Assembly (NCBI GenBank): GCA_020638975.1
Contig: JACKHN010000071.1
Location: forward strand, 1 to 10,444
Length of the DNA stretch: 10,444 nt
DNA from: Planctomycetaceae bacterium
Lineage (GTDB): Bacteria > Planctomycetota > Planctomycetia > Pirellulales > Pirellulaceae
Reading direction: 5' to 3'
The notes under the pieces are model-generated. The model did no database searches. It saw nothing but the letters and a program-made list of their open reading frames with translations, and had not been told where the DNA came from. Shown here piece after piece: positions 1 through 7,023 of the stretch. Every line of letters begins with the position of its first letter. Position 1 is the first letter of the stretch. A program made the translations under genes and the position numbers.

Positions 1-98
1 GGGAGAAAACTCCAGCTTGCAATGGCTTAAATTCAGGGGACAAGGTCAAGACTGTCCAGGCCCAGGGGCGCACTCGAGGCTGCGGTGAGAAACGACAC
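1..98. other. Downstream flank of the terminase, no clear gene
   Basis: This edge segment follows the terminase stop codon in the direction of transcription. It holds a small GGAG-AAAA-CTCC inverted repeat at 2-13 and a short GGACA/TGTCC inverted repeat around 38-57, neither with a T-run, so I do not call a terminator. A minus-strand GTG at 73 opens a frame that stays open to the window edge, and another GTG at 98 (directly after the terminase stop) gives only 21 codons. Neither has a recognisable product, so I do not annotate them as genes. Confidence 0.3.
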
Positions 99-1583
99 TC
101 ATAGGGCGAACTCGGTCTCTGCGAGGAAACCGCTTCCGCCCGGCTGGCGTGCCGCAGCGTTGGCAAATCTTCTGCTGCCTACCATCACAGGCTGCTCGAG
201 GATTGCACCGCTGACGGCGTCGAGGCCATCATCGCGAGCGAGGGAATCCGGCGCCCACTCACGCATTTCCTCGATGAAGCCACTCTCGGCAACCGACTGG
301 TGGACCAGGAGGTGGCTGGCGGCAAGGATCGGATCGAGCGCTTGGAGGATCCTTTGTGCCTTGCTTCTGGTCGAATGGCGCTCGACCAGGGTCAAGTTGC
401 ATGATCTTCCCCTGAGCTCTCGCCGAACGAGACCTGGAAGGAATCGTCCGATTCCGTTCGTCTCGATGAACAGGCGGGTCTGATGCAGTGCTGCCGCAAA
501 TGCAATGGCCTGTCGTGTCAGCTGGGTCGCTTCGTCGACCTCGTCCAATTCCTTCGGCGAGAACAGCAGATAGCGAACCGCGTGAAGCCAGTAGCGACCG
601 AAGCGGTCGATCATGACGACAGCGATGGCACTGCGATCACCGCGGCCGGGTCGCCCGTAAGCCGGATCCCACCAGCAGGCACTAGAAACCATCGGCGTAT
701 CACCGATCCAAAGCGTCAGCTCGTTGTTGGCAAAGACCGCGCGCAATGGTTCCGAGTAAATAACGAGCCGAGATGGATCGAGCTTGGAGGCGCGTGCCGG
801 CGTCGGCTCCAACAGCATCTGGCTGCGAAACCGGTTTGGGCCGGCCTTCCGTCGCAGCGCGTCGATGGCAGCCGCAGGGAAGCGTTCTGGCCACGCGCTC
901 TCGCCAAGCTTGTTCACCAGTGGAATGCATAGCCGGTGGAACCCTTCAAAGAAGGCCTTTTCTTCTCCGATCTCGACGCGCGGACAGTCAGCATATATCG
1001 AATAGTAGCTATGGGGTGTCCCTACATAAATCTGAAATCCGGTTGGCACCAAAACAAAATCGATTTCAGCCAAGCGTTGTCGCAGCAAACTACGATTGCC
1101 CGGCGTATTGCAGGTTCTCGGCACTTCGACATCGTCGCAAATCACAACGTCGGCACGAGTACCGGTAAAATTTCCGGTTATGCCGCGCGCCAACACGGAG
1201 GGGTCACGATGATCGCGGCTTCGCCGCACCGTGAACTGGTGGCTGGTCCAGAGTTCTGCACGACGCGGCATCAAGTGTCTGGTCGCCGGGTGCATTTCGA
1301 TTATTCTTCGAACATTCCGACTCATTTTATCGGCGAGAGATTGATCGGCGGACAAAATCAGTATTCTAAGATTTGGATTATAACTCAAGATCCAAGCAAT
1401 AAATAAACCAACCAATGTTGATTTTCCAGCATCACGAAATACCATCAGAAGCAAACGTTCGTTACCGTTCATCCAACCTTCTTGCAACCATCGAGCAATT
1501 GCTAAATGAAAACTAGGAGTATTGAGATTTTGTGTCTTGTTCCACAAAATGATGAACTCAAAGAAATTAACGAACTTTGCCAT
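99..1583 (-). CDS. terL: Phage terminase large subunit (ATPase and nuclease)
   Basis: This 494-residue protein is the DNA-packaging motor, which docks on the portal, pumps phage DNA into the prohead by ATP hydrolysis and cuts the DNA. Visible motifs are a Walker A-like FRDAGKST at residues 49-56, a Walker B VVICDDVE at 146-153, a coupling motif VGTPH at 187-191, and candidate RNase H-like nuclease acidic residues D306 (WWDPAYG), E374 (IETNG) and D455 (RDDGLDAV). Length is normal for the family and the C-terminus looks complete. The start ATG at 1583 gives the expected N-terminus, FxxF..LWNxTQ; the Shine-Dalgarno (AAAGAG) is modest. Relatives that I recall have FRGAGKST, so D51 replaces a glycine, probably tolerable because terminase Walker A loops vary. 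The first 100 or so codons are clearly AT-rich, unlike the rest. It is last in the visible operon; no small terminase subunit is seen. Confidence 0.95.
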   Translation of the reverse strand: MAKFVNFFEFIILWNKTQNLNTPSFHLAIARWLQEGWMNGNERLLLMVFRDAGKSTLVGLFIAWILSYNPNLRILILSADQSLADKMSRNVRRIIEMHPATRHLMPRRAELWTSHQFTVRRSRDHRDPSVLARGITGNFTGTRADVVICDDVEVPRTCNTPGNRSLLRQRLAEIDFVLVPTGFQIYVGTPHSYYSIYADCPRVEIGEEKAFFEGFHRLCIPLVNKLGESAWPERFPAAAIDALRRKAGPNRFRSQMLLEPTPARASKLDPSRLVIYSEPLRAVFANNELTLWIGDTPMVSSACWWDPAYGRPGRGDRSAIAVVMIDRFGRYWLHAVRYLLFSPKELDEVDEATQLTRQAIAFAAALHQTRLFIETNGIGRFLPGLVRRELRGRSCNLTLVERHSTRSKAQRILQALDPILAASHLLVHQSVAESGFIEEMREWAPDSLARDDGLDAVSGAILEQPVMVGSRRFANAAARQPGGSGFLAETEFAL

Positions 1584-1656
1584 TTTTGACTCTTTTTATA
1601 TTCCAGTTTATCAACTGTATTTCATCACTATTTGTTGCGTTCCACATCTACACTAT
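1584..1656 (-). other. AT-rich spacer before the terminase
   Basis: This is the only AT-rich spacer in the structural operon. It carries a small CAGTT-GATA-AACTG hairpin (about 1604-1617). I could not find a convincing pair of promoter boxes. It continues in composition into the first third of the terminase gene, so spacer and terminase 5' end look like one segment with a different history from the GC-rich genes upstream. Confidence 0.4.
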
Positions 1657-2091
1657 CTACCCAAGCAGGCTTCGGCGACTGCTGCTGGAGCTATTGCTTC
1701 CGGAGATGGATCCCAGAAGCCGATTGGTCGTCGTCAGCAGATTGTTGTTTCGCCGGACGCCGAACGCATCGTTGATTTCCTTGACTTTCTGCGCGGTCGC
1801 TTCACGGCGCGCCTGAGCATCCTGTTCCGCTTCACGCTCGAGCCCGCGCAGGATCGCATCGATCGATCCGCCGGTGGTCGCCGTGCCGGCAGCACCCGCT
1901 CGGACCCGTTCACTGGCAAGCCGGCGGCGCAAGGCATTGGCCTGCAACTTATCGTTGTTCGAGCTCGAACGCATGATCGCTGCGATCTGGCGGTCGCGCT
2001 CCGCCTTCGCCTCCTTGCTTTCCTGTCGCATCGCCTGCTGTCCGAGCGCAAGATTCAGACCAACGCTGGCAAGGCTATTCAATCCACCCAT
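1657..2091 (-). CDS. Small putative internal virion protein
   Basis: This 144-residue protein starts with a glycine- and alanine-rich, weakly hydrophobic stretch (MGGLNSLASVGLNLALG), followed by a highly charged, probably helical or coiled-coil middle (residues about 20-55) rich in Glu, Arg, Lys and Gln. A Gly/Thr-rich hinge (AGAAGTATTGGS) comes next, then a second charged helix, and a serine-rich tail. This composition and its position between the tail nozzle gene and the terminase match small internal virion proteins of podoviruses (T7 gp14-like in role), but I cannot recognise a specific family. The start at 2091 is favoured because its A is the last base of the preceding stop (TGATG), a translational-coupling arrangement, with AAGGTGA upstream; earlier in-frame starts would overlap the nozzle gene. 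The serine/arginine tail may interact with DNA, which is only inference. Confidence 0.75.
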   Translation of the reverse strand: MGGLNSLASVGLNLALGQQAMRQESKEAKAERDRQIAAIMRSSSNNDKLQANALRRRLASERVRAGAAGTATTGGSIDAILRGLEREAEQDAQARREATAQKVKEINDAFGVRRNNNLLTTTNRLLGSISGSNSSSSSRRSLLG

Positions 2092-4028
2092 CAGATATTC
2101 ACCTTCGCTTCGACAGTGACCGAGAGAAGATTCAGGGCTCCTGGAGCCTGCTGTGTGATCCGCCATGGCGGATATTGAAGCCCTCGTCGCCATCCCAGGG
2201 CCCGCACACTGACATCCTGGGTACGGTCGGCATCGTGCGGCCCGCCGAGGTCCAATGCGCGGAAGCCAGCCCCGGCATCGAGCGTGAGACTATCGGTCGA
2301 CCCAACCCGCAGGCTGATCCTGACGGGGCGATATGGTGCATCTGGTGCTGCGCCTCGAGCGCCGAAGTCCAGCGGCAGACCTTCGATCGCATGCACGAAG
2401 GGCAAACCCACGGTCAAGGCGTTTGCGGCTCGATCGATAAGCACCTCGTCGCCGTCGATCTCGATCTCGCCGAGCGCCACGCCGTCAGCGATCACGAAGC
2501 GGCGCTCACCAGACCACTGGGCGAACCCTTCCCAGCCGTCTTTGGGCGTTGGGCTGGTGAACGTCTGTTGATGGTCGAGAATTGCCGCGTTCGACAACCG
2601 TTCGAGGCAAAGTCCCGACTGGCGCTCGACAAGCATCAGCAGCCCGCCTTCATGCATAGCGAGTGCTTGAAAGCTTCCCTCGGTTTCGAGCAGGCTCCAC
2701 GCGGCAACGTTGCTGTTGCGATCGATGGTTACCGCGCAGCATTTGCCGTCGTTCCGCGGAATCCAAAGTACGCGACGAGTCTGATCGAAAGCCATCTCCA
2801 GTGGATCGAGCATGAGATGGCGCGACAGGACAGCGATATCGGCTGCTTGGTAGGCTTGCTCAGTGTCGGTAAACAGGAACTCGCGCAGATCTCGACCAGT
2901 GGCGCCAACGAACAAGGTTGCGCCATCCACATCGGCCGGCGCGATCTGGCGTTCAGCGGGCGAACCGATTCTGGTCTGCAACTCCACTCGCGCCGCTCCC
3001 GGCGTCAGCGGAAAGCCACTGACGGTCCATTCGCCCGCCGTCGTGAATACTTGCAGGACACGCCCGGAGAACAACTGCCGTATCTCATGCTGACGCTCGG
3101 CGGCGATGCGGAACGCGATCGCGCCATCGTCGATCCCGTCAGCGAAATCGAAGTCGAACGGCCGGCTGGATCTGGAGAACCACAAGTAGTCGGGGCGATC
3201 TGGACACCCGCCCAGAACCAGGCGCTCCTGATGCATCGCGGCGCAGATCGGCCAACCGTGCGCCTCGGAGAATGCCTCCTCATCCCAGTTCGTTGTCTGC
3301 CGCTCGTCCTCGAGAGGCTCGAGTGGCCTGGCTTGAGCAACGTGGCCGTCAAACCCCGGTGCGGGCGCGGAAAGCAACAATTGACGCCCCTTGATACGGA
3401 GGATCGTTCCAGCGTGATCTTGCGTAAATACCGGCGCGGATGCCCGAAGCTCGACATCGGCGTCGCGCGCTCCCGACCCTGTCGGATCGCCACCAGATAG
3501 TCGGAACGGCTGAATGGTGACGTTCGAAGGCGCAAATCGGGCAAAGGGACAGTGCACTCGCTCGTCGTCGTCATCGGCATTCGCGCGAGCAAACTCCAGC
3601 GTATGGATCGCCCACTGACCAGCCGCATCGCGGCGCAGGAGGCGTGGCTTATATGCCGGATGGCACACCAGAACGGCCTCGTCCACCAGAGCAAAGTCCA
3701 GCTGTCGGAGTTCCTCACCACCCCAGAGTTCGTTATCCACGATGGTCTGGCGCAGCAGCGTATTGCGGACGACATGGACAGCGCCATCACCAAAAATGAG
3801 CAGGTCGCTGGAACCGTTCCGCTCGAAGGAAAACAGCCTCTTGCCATCGGGCACATAGGTGAGAAGCTCGGTGCCTGGGCGACGGGCCAAGCCGCCAGTC
3901 CTCTGCACGATGACATTTCTCAGCTTTGCCGCCCCCTCCTCATACACGCGGAGATCCATGCGCCCAAACAGCGCTGGATCGATTTCGCCGGACGTGAAGC
4001 TCGACTTGGTCGCGACGATCCGTGTCAT
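2091..4028 (-). CDS. Podovirus tail nozzle / tail tubular protein B-like
   Basis: This 645-residue protein probably forms the distal tail tube (nozzle) through which DNA leaves the virion, the role of T7 gp12 or P22 gp10-type proteins. Visible family hallmarks are the N-terminal FTSGEIDPALFGRMDL (residues 11-26), the RNVIVQRTGGLARRPGT segment ending at T53, and a central HQERLVLGG (266-274) followed by a W-FSRS and DxDFADGIDDGAIAF pattern, which resembles the R-L-x-F-G...S...F..DDDAI signature of tail tube B proteins. It ends with a short hydrophobic strand (SVTVEAKVNI). The ATG at 4028 overlaps the stop of the upstream adaptor gene by four bases (ATGA), which fixes the start; a much longer open frame continues upstream but only as a shadow of the adaptor gene. 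Function is inferred from pattern and order. Confidence 0.88.
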   Translation of the reverse strand: MTRIVATKSSFTSGEIDPALFGRMDLRVYEEGAAKLRNVIVQRTGGLARRPGTELLTYVPDGKRLFSFERNGSSDLLIFGDGAVHVVRNTLLRQTIVDNELWGGEELRQLDFALVDEAVLVCHPAYKPRLLRRDAAGQWAIHTLEFARANADDDDERVHCPFARFAPSNVTIQPFRLSGGDPTGSGARDADVELRASAPVFTQDHAGTILRIKGRQLLLSAPAPGFDGHVAQARPLEPLEDERQTTNWDEEAFSEAHGWPICAAMHQERLVLGGCPDRPDYLWFSRSSRPFDFDFADGIDDGAIAFRIAAERQHEIRQLFSGRVLQVFTTAGEWTVSGFPLTPGAARVELQTRIGSPAERQIAPADVDGATLFVGATGRDLREFLFTDTEQAYQAADIAVLSRHLMLDPLEMAFDQTRRVLWIPRNDGKCCAVTIDRNSNVAAWSLLETEGSFQALAMHEGGLLMLVERQSGLCLERLSNAAILDHQQTFTSPTPKDGWEGFAQWSGERRFVIADGVALGEIEIDGDEVLIDRAANALTVGLPFVHAIEGLPLDFGARGAAPDAPYRPVRISLRVGSTDSLTLDAGAGFRALDLGGPHDADRTQDVSVRALGWRRGLQYPPWRITQQAPGALNLLSVTVEAKVNI

Positions 4029-4597
4029 CGGCTGCGCGCCATAATCAGCGTGAAGTCGTCGACGGCCCGAGGGGTGGCCTGCTGGCTGTCCGCGAGCTTG
4101 GCAACCCTGAGCTCGGCAGCCGCGAGCTTGTAGAGAACCTCGGACCTGCTGGTACCCTCGGTAAGCGGCAGGCAGAATTCGGCTGCCAGTCGGGCGATGA
4201 ACGCCTGGACAAAGAAGGGTGGAAATTCCGAGGTGGCGGGACGGCGCTGGTAACTCAGGAAGATGCGGCCGGCATCGGCGAACAAGCGCGAGCCTGCAAC
4301 GTGGTAGATTGATCCGGTGGCGCGGGAATCCGCGCCGGCTGAGATCGTGCGCAAGGCATCCTGCGGCAGCGCGAAGACACGGGAGAATCCCGCCTGCGGT
4401 GCCTCTTCCAGTGCTGCGAGTTCTGCCTGAGCCAGAGTGAAATGCCAAGGATGTGACGTGATCAGACCTTGCAGCGTCAGCTCGTACAATCGCATTGCGA
4501 CGTCGGCCTCGGCTGTCTCGTCCTCGAAGGAGGTGATTACGGCTGCGCCGATCTTGACGAGTGCAGCCGAACAAAGCTCGACATCAGTAAGCGGCAT
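4025..4597 (-). CDS. Tail tubular protein A-like head-tail adaptor
   Basis: This 190-residue protein is expected to form the ring joining the portal to the tail nozzle, like T7 gp11. The N-terminus MPLTDVELCSAALVKIGA, followed by TSFEDETAEADVA and LYELTLQGLITSHPWHF, is characteristic of this adaptor family (helical, about 190-210 residues), where the conserved pattern is L-x-x-x-L..HPW-F. I prefer ATG 4597 because the family begins there; an in-frame GTG at 4651 would add 18 residues of non-family sequence (VATTFVVPWN...). The Shine-Dalgarno (GAACGAG) is weak, so translation may depend on the long leader that holds the strong hairpin at 4673-4702. Its stop overlaps the nozzle start. Confidence 0.87.
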   Translation of the reverse strand: MPLTDVELCSAALVKIGAAVITSFEDETAEADVAMRLYELTLQGLITSHPWHFTLAQAELAALEEAPQAGFSRVFALPQDALRTISAGADSRATGSIYHVAGSRLFADAGRIFLSYQRRPATSEFPPFFVQAFIARLAAEFCLPLTEGTSRSEVLYKLAAAELRVAKLADSQQATPRAVDDFTLIMARSR

Positions 4598-4672
4598 GGT
4601 GCTCGTTCGCTTCTGGCTGGCATTCCATGGCACAACGAATGTCGTGGCCACGGCACGGGAATGTTTGTGGAG

Positions 4673-4702
4673 GCGGGCCGGTGCCGGCTGGCACCGGCCC
4701 GC
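4673..4702 (-). promoter_or_regulatory. Strong GC hairpin after the capsid pair
   Basis: Two perfectly complementary 13-base arms (GCGGGCCGGTGCC and GGCACCGGCCCGC) enclose a 4-base loop, in the 146-base spacer between the decoration-protein gene and the adaptor gene. No T-run follows on either strand, so it is not a textbook intrinsic terminator. The position matches the place where phages commonly limit read-through after the capsid gene (in T7 a terminator follows gene 10). Attenuation, pausing, RNA stabilisation of the capsid message, or a processing site are all possible. Confidence 0.6.
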
Positions 4703-4743
4703 GACGCAACGGTCAATGAAACGATAGTCACTCGTCTCGACGG

Positions 4744-5013
4744 TCAGTCGGTGTCGATGGCGCCGAACTGCGTGACATTGCTGACATTGACGACACCGCC
4801 GGTGTTGGAAAGAACGACGACGACCCCATGCGTCGGGATGTCCTCAACACCGGCGTTGACGAAAACGAAATCACCGGTTCTCAGCATCTTGCTCGCGTCG
4901 TTGAAGTATCCAACGTTATCGACGTCGGCGATGAGGTCATCCGTCCGGTAATGCCAGAGAGTGAATCCATTGGCATACGAAATGGCACTCAGGTTGCTGG
5001 ACGAGTAGGCCAT
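4744..5013 (-). CDS. Putative capsid decoration (cementing) protein
   Basis: This 89-residue protein has the pattern G-F-x-LWHYRTxD..ADVDNVGYFNDAS-MLRTGDFVFVNAG (residues 16-54), then a Val-rich half that looks all-beta. I recognise this as a common small phage protein coded next to the major capsid gene; its exact role is not established to my knowledge. In BPP-1 the neighbour of the capsid gene is a cementing protein (Bbp16), so a decoration or cementing role on the capsid surface is the best inference. The gene starts two bases after the capsid stop, with GGAG at a good distance upstream, which suggests translation in step with the capsid at high level. There is no signal peptide, transmembrane helix or cysteine. 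Confidence 0.8.
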   Translation of the reverse strand: MAYSSSNLSAISYANGFTLWHYRTDDLIADVDNVGYFNDASKMLRTGDFVFVNAGVEDIPTHGVVVVLSNTGGVVNVSNVTQFGAIDTD

Positions 5014-5015
5014 CG

Positions 5016-5834
5016 TCAGATCTCCAGGCAGGGCATCTTGACGACGCCGTAGTCATCGATCAGGGCCGCTCCCTGCGACATCGAGTTCGAGATGAAGTGC
5101 GCCGCACGATCACCGTGCCAGGTAATGTCGGTCTTGACATCCTGGCCGATCGCATGGCCGATGGCGCTCTTGTGGAACCAGAAGCAGGTTCGCACATTGT
5201 CGACCTCGGTCAGCCCTGAATGCGGCATCCAGAGCGTGCCGAGCCATACTTTCGCCTGCGTCCCGCGCCAGGGAAGCTGCTCGTCGCCGACGAACTCGGC
5301 ATTGGCGAACTCGGCGACATTGAGCAGATCCGACCACTGCTTCCAGCCGATCACCGCGTAGCGCTGGCCGTCGTCCGGCACGTCCGCCGAACCCAGCATC
5401 TCGAACGCTTCTAGCGCCTTGTCCTTCGTCAGCCCGGTCGCGGGATCGCCGGCCGAATGCGTAGCGGCCGCAAGTGCCGAGATGATGAGCTCGTCGGTCT
5501 TGCGCCCCAGCGCGAACGCGCCGGCGTTGGCGAGGACCTGCCGCTCGTCCAGGTTGGTCTTGAGCTCGTCGAGCTGGTCGACCCACTCACCAGCGTAGTA
5601 GTCCACCAGCGTGGCCTCTACCGCACTGAAATCGACATTCATGACGGGCACCATCCCGTGCCGCGCCTTGGTCGAAGCCGCTCCCTTTCCGACCTTCTGG
5701 AAGATCGTCGAGCTACCGCGCACCCCGTTCTTCACACGCACGGTGGAGCGCAGCTTCGATCCCTGACGCTGATAGGCTTCGTGAACTTCGCGCTCGAACT
5801 GCTTCGAGAACGCCTGGTCAATGGTAATGGACAT
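5016..5834 (-). CDS. Major capsid protein
   Basis: This 272-residue protein builds the icosahedral head. It begins MSITIDQAFSKQFEREVHEAYQRQGSKL, followed by a V-x-N-G beta-rich arm and FQKVGKGAAS. It has the YYAGEWVDQLDELKTN segment (about residues 79-94), then an alpha/beta core with DELI-SAL (about 114-120) and MLGSADVPDDGQRYAVIGWKQW, and ends in a repeat-like beta region. These features fit the podovirus capsid family that includes Bbp17 of Bordetella phage BPP-1, known for a rearranged HK97-type fold; family membership is my inference. A good Shine-Dalgarno (AAGGTG) precedes ATG 5834. Scaffold lies upstream and decoration protein downstream. The 131-base leader before it is GC-rich and could fold. 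Confidence 0.92.
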   Translation of the reverse strand: MSITIDQAFSKQFEREVHEAYQRQGSKLRSTVRVKNGVRGSSTIFQKVGKGAASTKARHGMVPVMNVDFSAVEATLVDYYAGEWVDQLDELKTNLDERQVLANAGAFALGRKTDELIISALAAATHSAGDPATGLTKDKALEAFEMLGSADVPDDGQRYAVIGWKQWSDLLNVAEFANAEFVGDEQLPWRGTQAKVWLGTLWMPHSGLTEVDNVRTCFWFHKSAIGHAIGQDVKTDITWHGDRAAHFISNSMSQGAALIDDYGVVKMPCLEI

Positions 5835-5892
5835 CGCGCACCTTGGGTTTCTGTAGTCGCGACAAGGGGAGAGCCAGCAGTTGTCCGCGCGG

Positions 5893-5955
5893 GCCGCCGG
5901 CTCAGACGGAAGCGGCGGCGCCAGGGGGCCGAAGAGGTTGTCCCGAGGCGCCGCC
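5893..5955 (-). promoter_or_regulatory. Structured leader between scaffold and capsid
   Basis: The 131-base spacer upstream of the capsid gene contains two mutually exclusive GC stems. The segment at 5914-5922 (GGCGGCGCC) pairs perfectly with 5947-5955, but its first six bases (5914-5919) can instead pair with 5893-5898 (GCCGCC). No promoter boxes are evident. This could stabilise or set the rate of capsid translation, but GC-rich spacers readily produce such repeats by chance, so the assignment is weak. Confidence 0.35.
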
Positions 5956-5965
5956 CGTCAGCGAA

Positions 5966-6763
5966 TCAGTCGGGATAGAGGTTGCGATAACCTTCCGTGA
6001 CTCTTCTGACGTGAGTCGGATCGCGATCGCGCCAGTAGCGGGGATCGCGAATCATCTCTTGCAAGCTCTCTTCACTGGTACCCATCTGGCCCGAGCCGGC
6101 CATGCCGATGATGTCGGGCTCGGCCTTGCGCATCATGTCGTGGAGAGCCAACACACCTTCAAAGCTGGTCGAGAGTGCACCGCAGACCTCGGCTGGAAGG
6201 TTCGCCTCGGCGTAGGCCTTGATCTGACTGGCCGTGATACGCCACGCATCCTCGCCGCCGAAATGATCCTTGAGCCGATCGATCTGGCGCGTTGCAGCGA
6301 GCTCGGTCGATGCTTCGCTGACGATCGGCAGGATATGCTCGGCCGCGAGATCGTAGACGAGCTGAGCCTGGCGTTGTGTGAAGCCGGCCTCGTGAAGCTT
6401 CTGGTTCACGGCAGGGTCGGGCTCGATCAGAGGATGCGACGGTCTCAAGGCATACTGATCGGGAGCGTTCGGACGACCGAGCGCTTCCCAAAGGCGATCC
6501 ATGCCTGCGGCATCGTCCTCGTTCTCGGGCTTCGGCAATGATCGACCCAGCCTCCGCTCCAGCTCGAGATACGATTGAAGGAGAGCGTCCGTCCGAATGC
6601 CGCCGGCCTCGCAATCCCAGAACTTCTCCGGCACACCTTCGGGTCGCTCGACTGTTGCCGCTGGTAGCTGAGGCGTTGATTCGAGCTCCGGCGTGTCGGC
6701 GCTGACGCCATCCTCCTCGCGATCGCCGGGATCGGAATCGGTCAGGAAGTCACTTGTCTGCAT
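5966..6763 (-). CDS. Capsid scaffolding (assembly) protein
   Basis: This 265-residue protein is acidic in its N-terminal 30 residues and helical later, as expected of a head-assembly scaffold that templates the prohead and is later lost. The segment PEGVPEKFWDCEAGGIRTDALLQSYLELERRLG (about residues 42-74) matches the P-E-K-F-W-D...LLxSYxELE pattern of podovirus scaffolds. The middle has long charged helices. I chose ATG 6763 over the earlier in-frame ATG at 6811 because it starts two bases after the stop of the Bbp19-like gene and has GAGAGG at proper spacing; the longer version would begin inside that gene. Its stop is followed by the structured capsid leader. Confidence 0.88.
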   Translation of the reverse strand: MQTSDFLTDSDPGDREEDGVSADTPELESTPQLPAATVERPEGVPEKFWDCEAGGIRTDALLQSYLELERRLGRSLPKPENEDDAAGMDRLWEALGRPNAPDQYALRPSHPLIEPDPAVNQKLHEAGFTQRQAQLVYDLAAEHILPIVSEASTELAATRQIDRLKDHFGGEDAWRITASQIKAYAEANLPAEVCGALSTSFEGVLALHDMMRKAEPDIIGMAGSGQMGTSEESLQEMIRDPRYWRDRDPTHVRRVTEGYRNLYPD

Positions 6764-6765
6764 CT

Positions 6766-7023
6766 TCAACCTCTCGGACGCGCCAACCGCGTCAAGTAAT
6801 CGATCGCGCATCTCTGCCCTTCGACGTGTCGGAGCGTCGAATCGCTGGCATCGGGTGGAACCCGCCGATCGACGAACATCGATCGCAGGTGTCGCAACAG
6901 AAGATCACCGTCGGGACCGGCGAAGCAGGCGCCTGCTGCCCTGCTCAGAGCATCATCCCTCGTATTGTCCGGCGGCGGCGAATCGAACCAGGACCACCCG
7001 TTCGACGCGTCGGTCTCATGCAT
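6766..7023 (-). CDS. Bbp19-like small phage protein
   Basis: This 85-residue protein has a short Pro/Asp-rich front and a helical core: ALSRAAGACFAGPDGDLLLRHLRSM, then D-ASDSTLRHVEGQR. The A-x-L-F-x-x-PDG..LHLR...LG-DASDxxLRHLEGQR pattern is one I recall from the Bbp19-type family of phage proteins, found in BPP-1-like phages between portal and scaffold genes; its function is unknown to me. It is easily missed because a longer unrelated start upstream (7272) is inside the portal gene. The ATG at 7023 overlaps the portal stop by eight bases, with an AAGGGGA Shine-Dalgarno. Its stop is 2 bases before the scaffold start. Cytoplasmic; no membrane segment. Confidence 0.8.
   Translation of the reverse strand: MHETDASNGWSWFDSPPPDNTRDDALSRAAGACFAGPDGDLLLRHLRSMFVDRRVPPDASDSTLRHVEGQRCAIDYLTRLARPRG

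Noticed and set aside
33..98. A 21-codon frame starting with GTG directly after the terminase stop
   Set aside because: Too short, no ribosome site and no known family; a second frame from GTG 73 runs off the edge and cannot be judged.
1567..1647. A 26-codon AT-rich open frame on the minus strand in the terminase leader
   Set aside because: It overlaps the terminase start, has no Shine-Dalgarno and no recognisable product; it may simply reflect the AT-rich spacer.
2175..3500. A 441-codon open frame on the plus strand
   Set aside because: It lies opposite the tail nozzle gene, which has clear family motifs and coupled start and stop; the plus-strand product has no recognisable pattern and is a GC-rich shadow frame.
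4026..4574. Upstream extension of the nozzle frame by 182 codons
   Set aside because: This part overlaps the adaptor gene entirely in another frame; the family-like start MTRIV at 4028 has the ATGA overlap typical of coupled genes.
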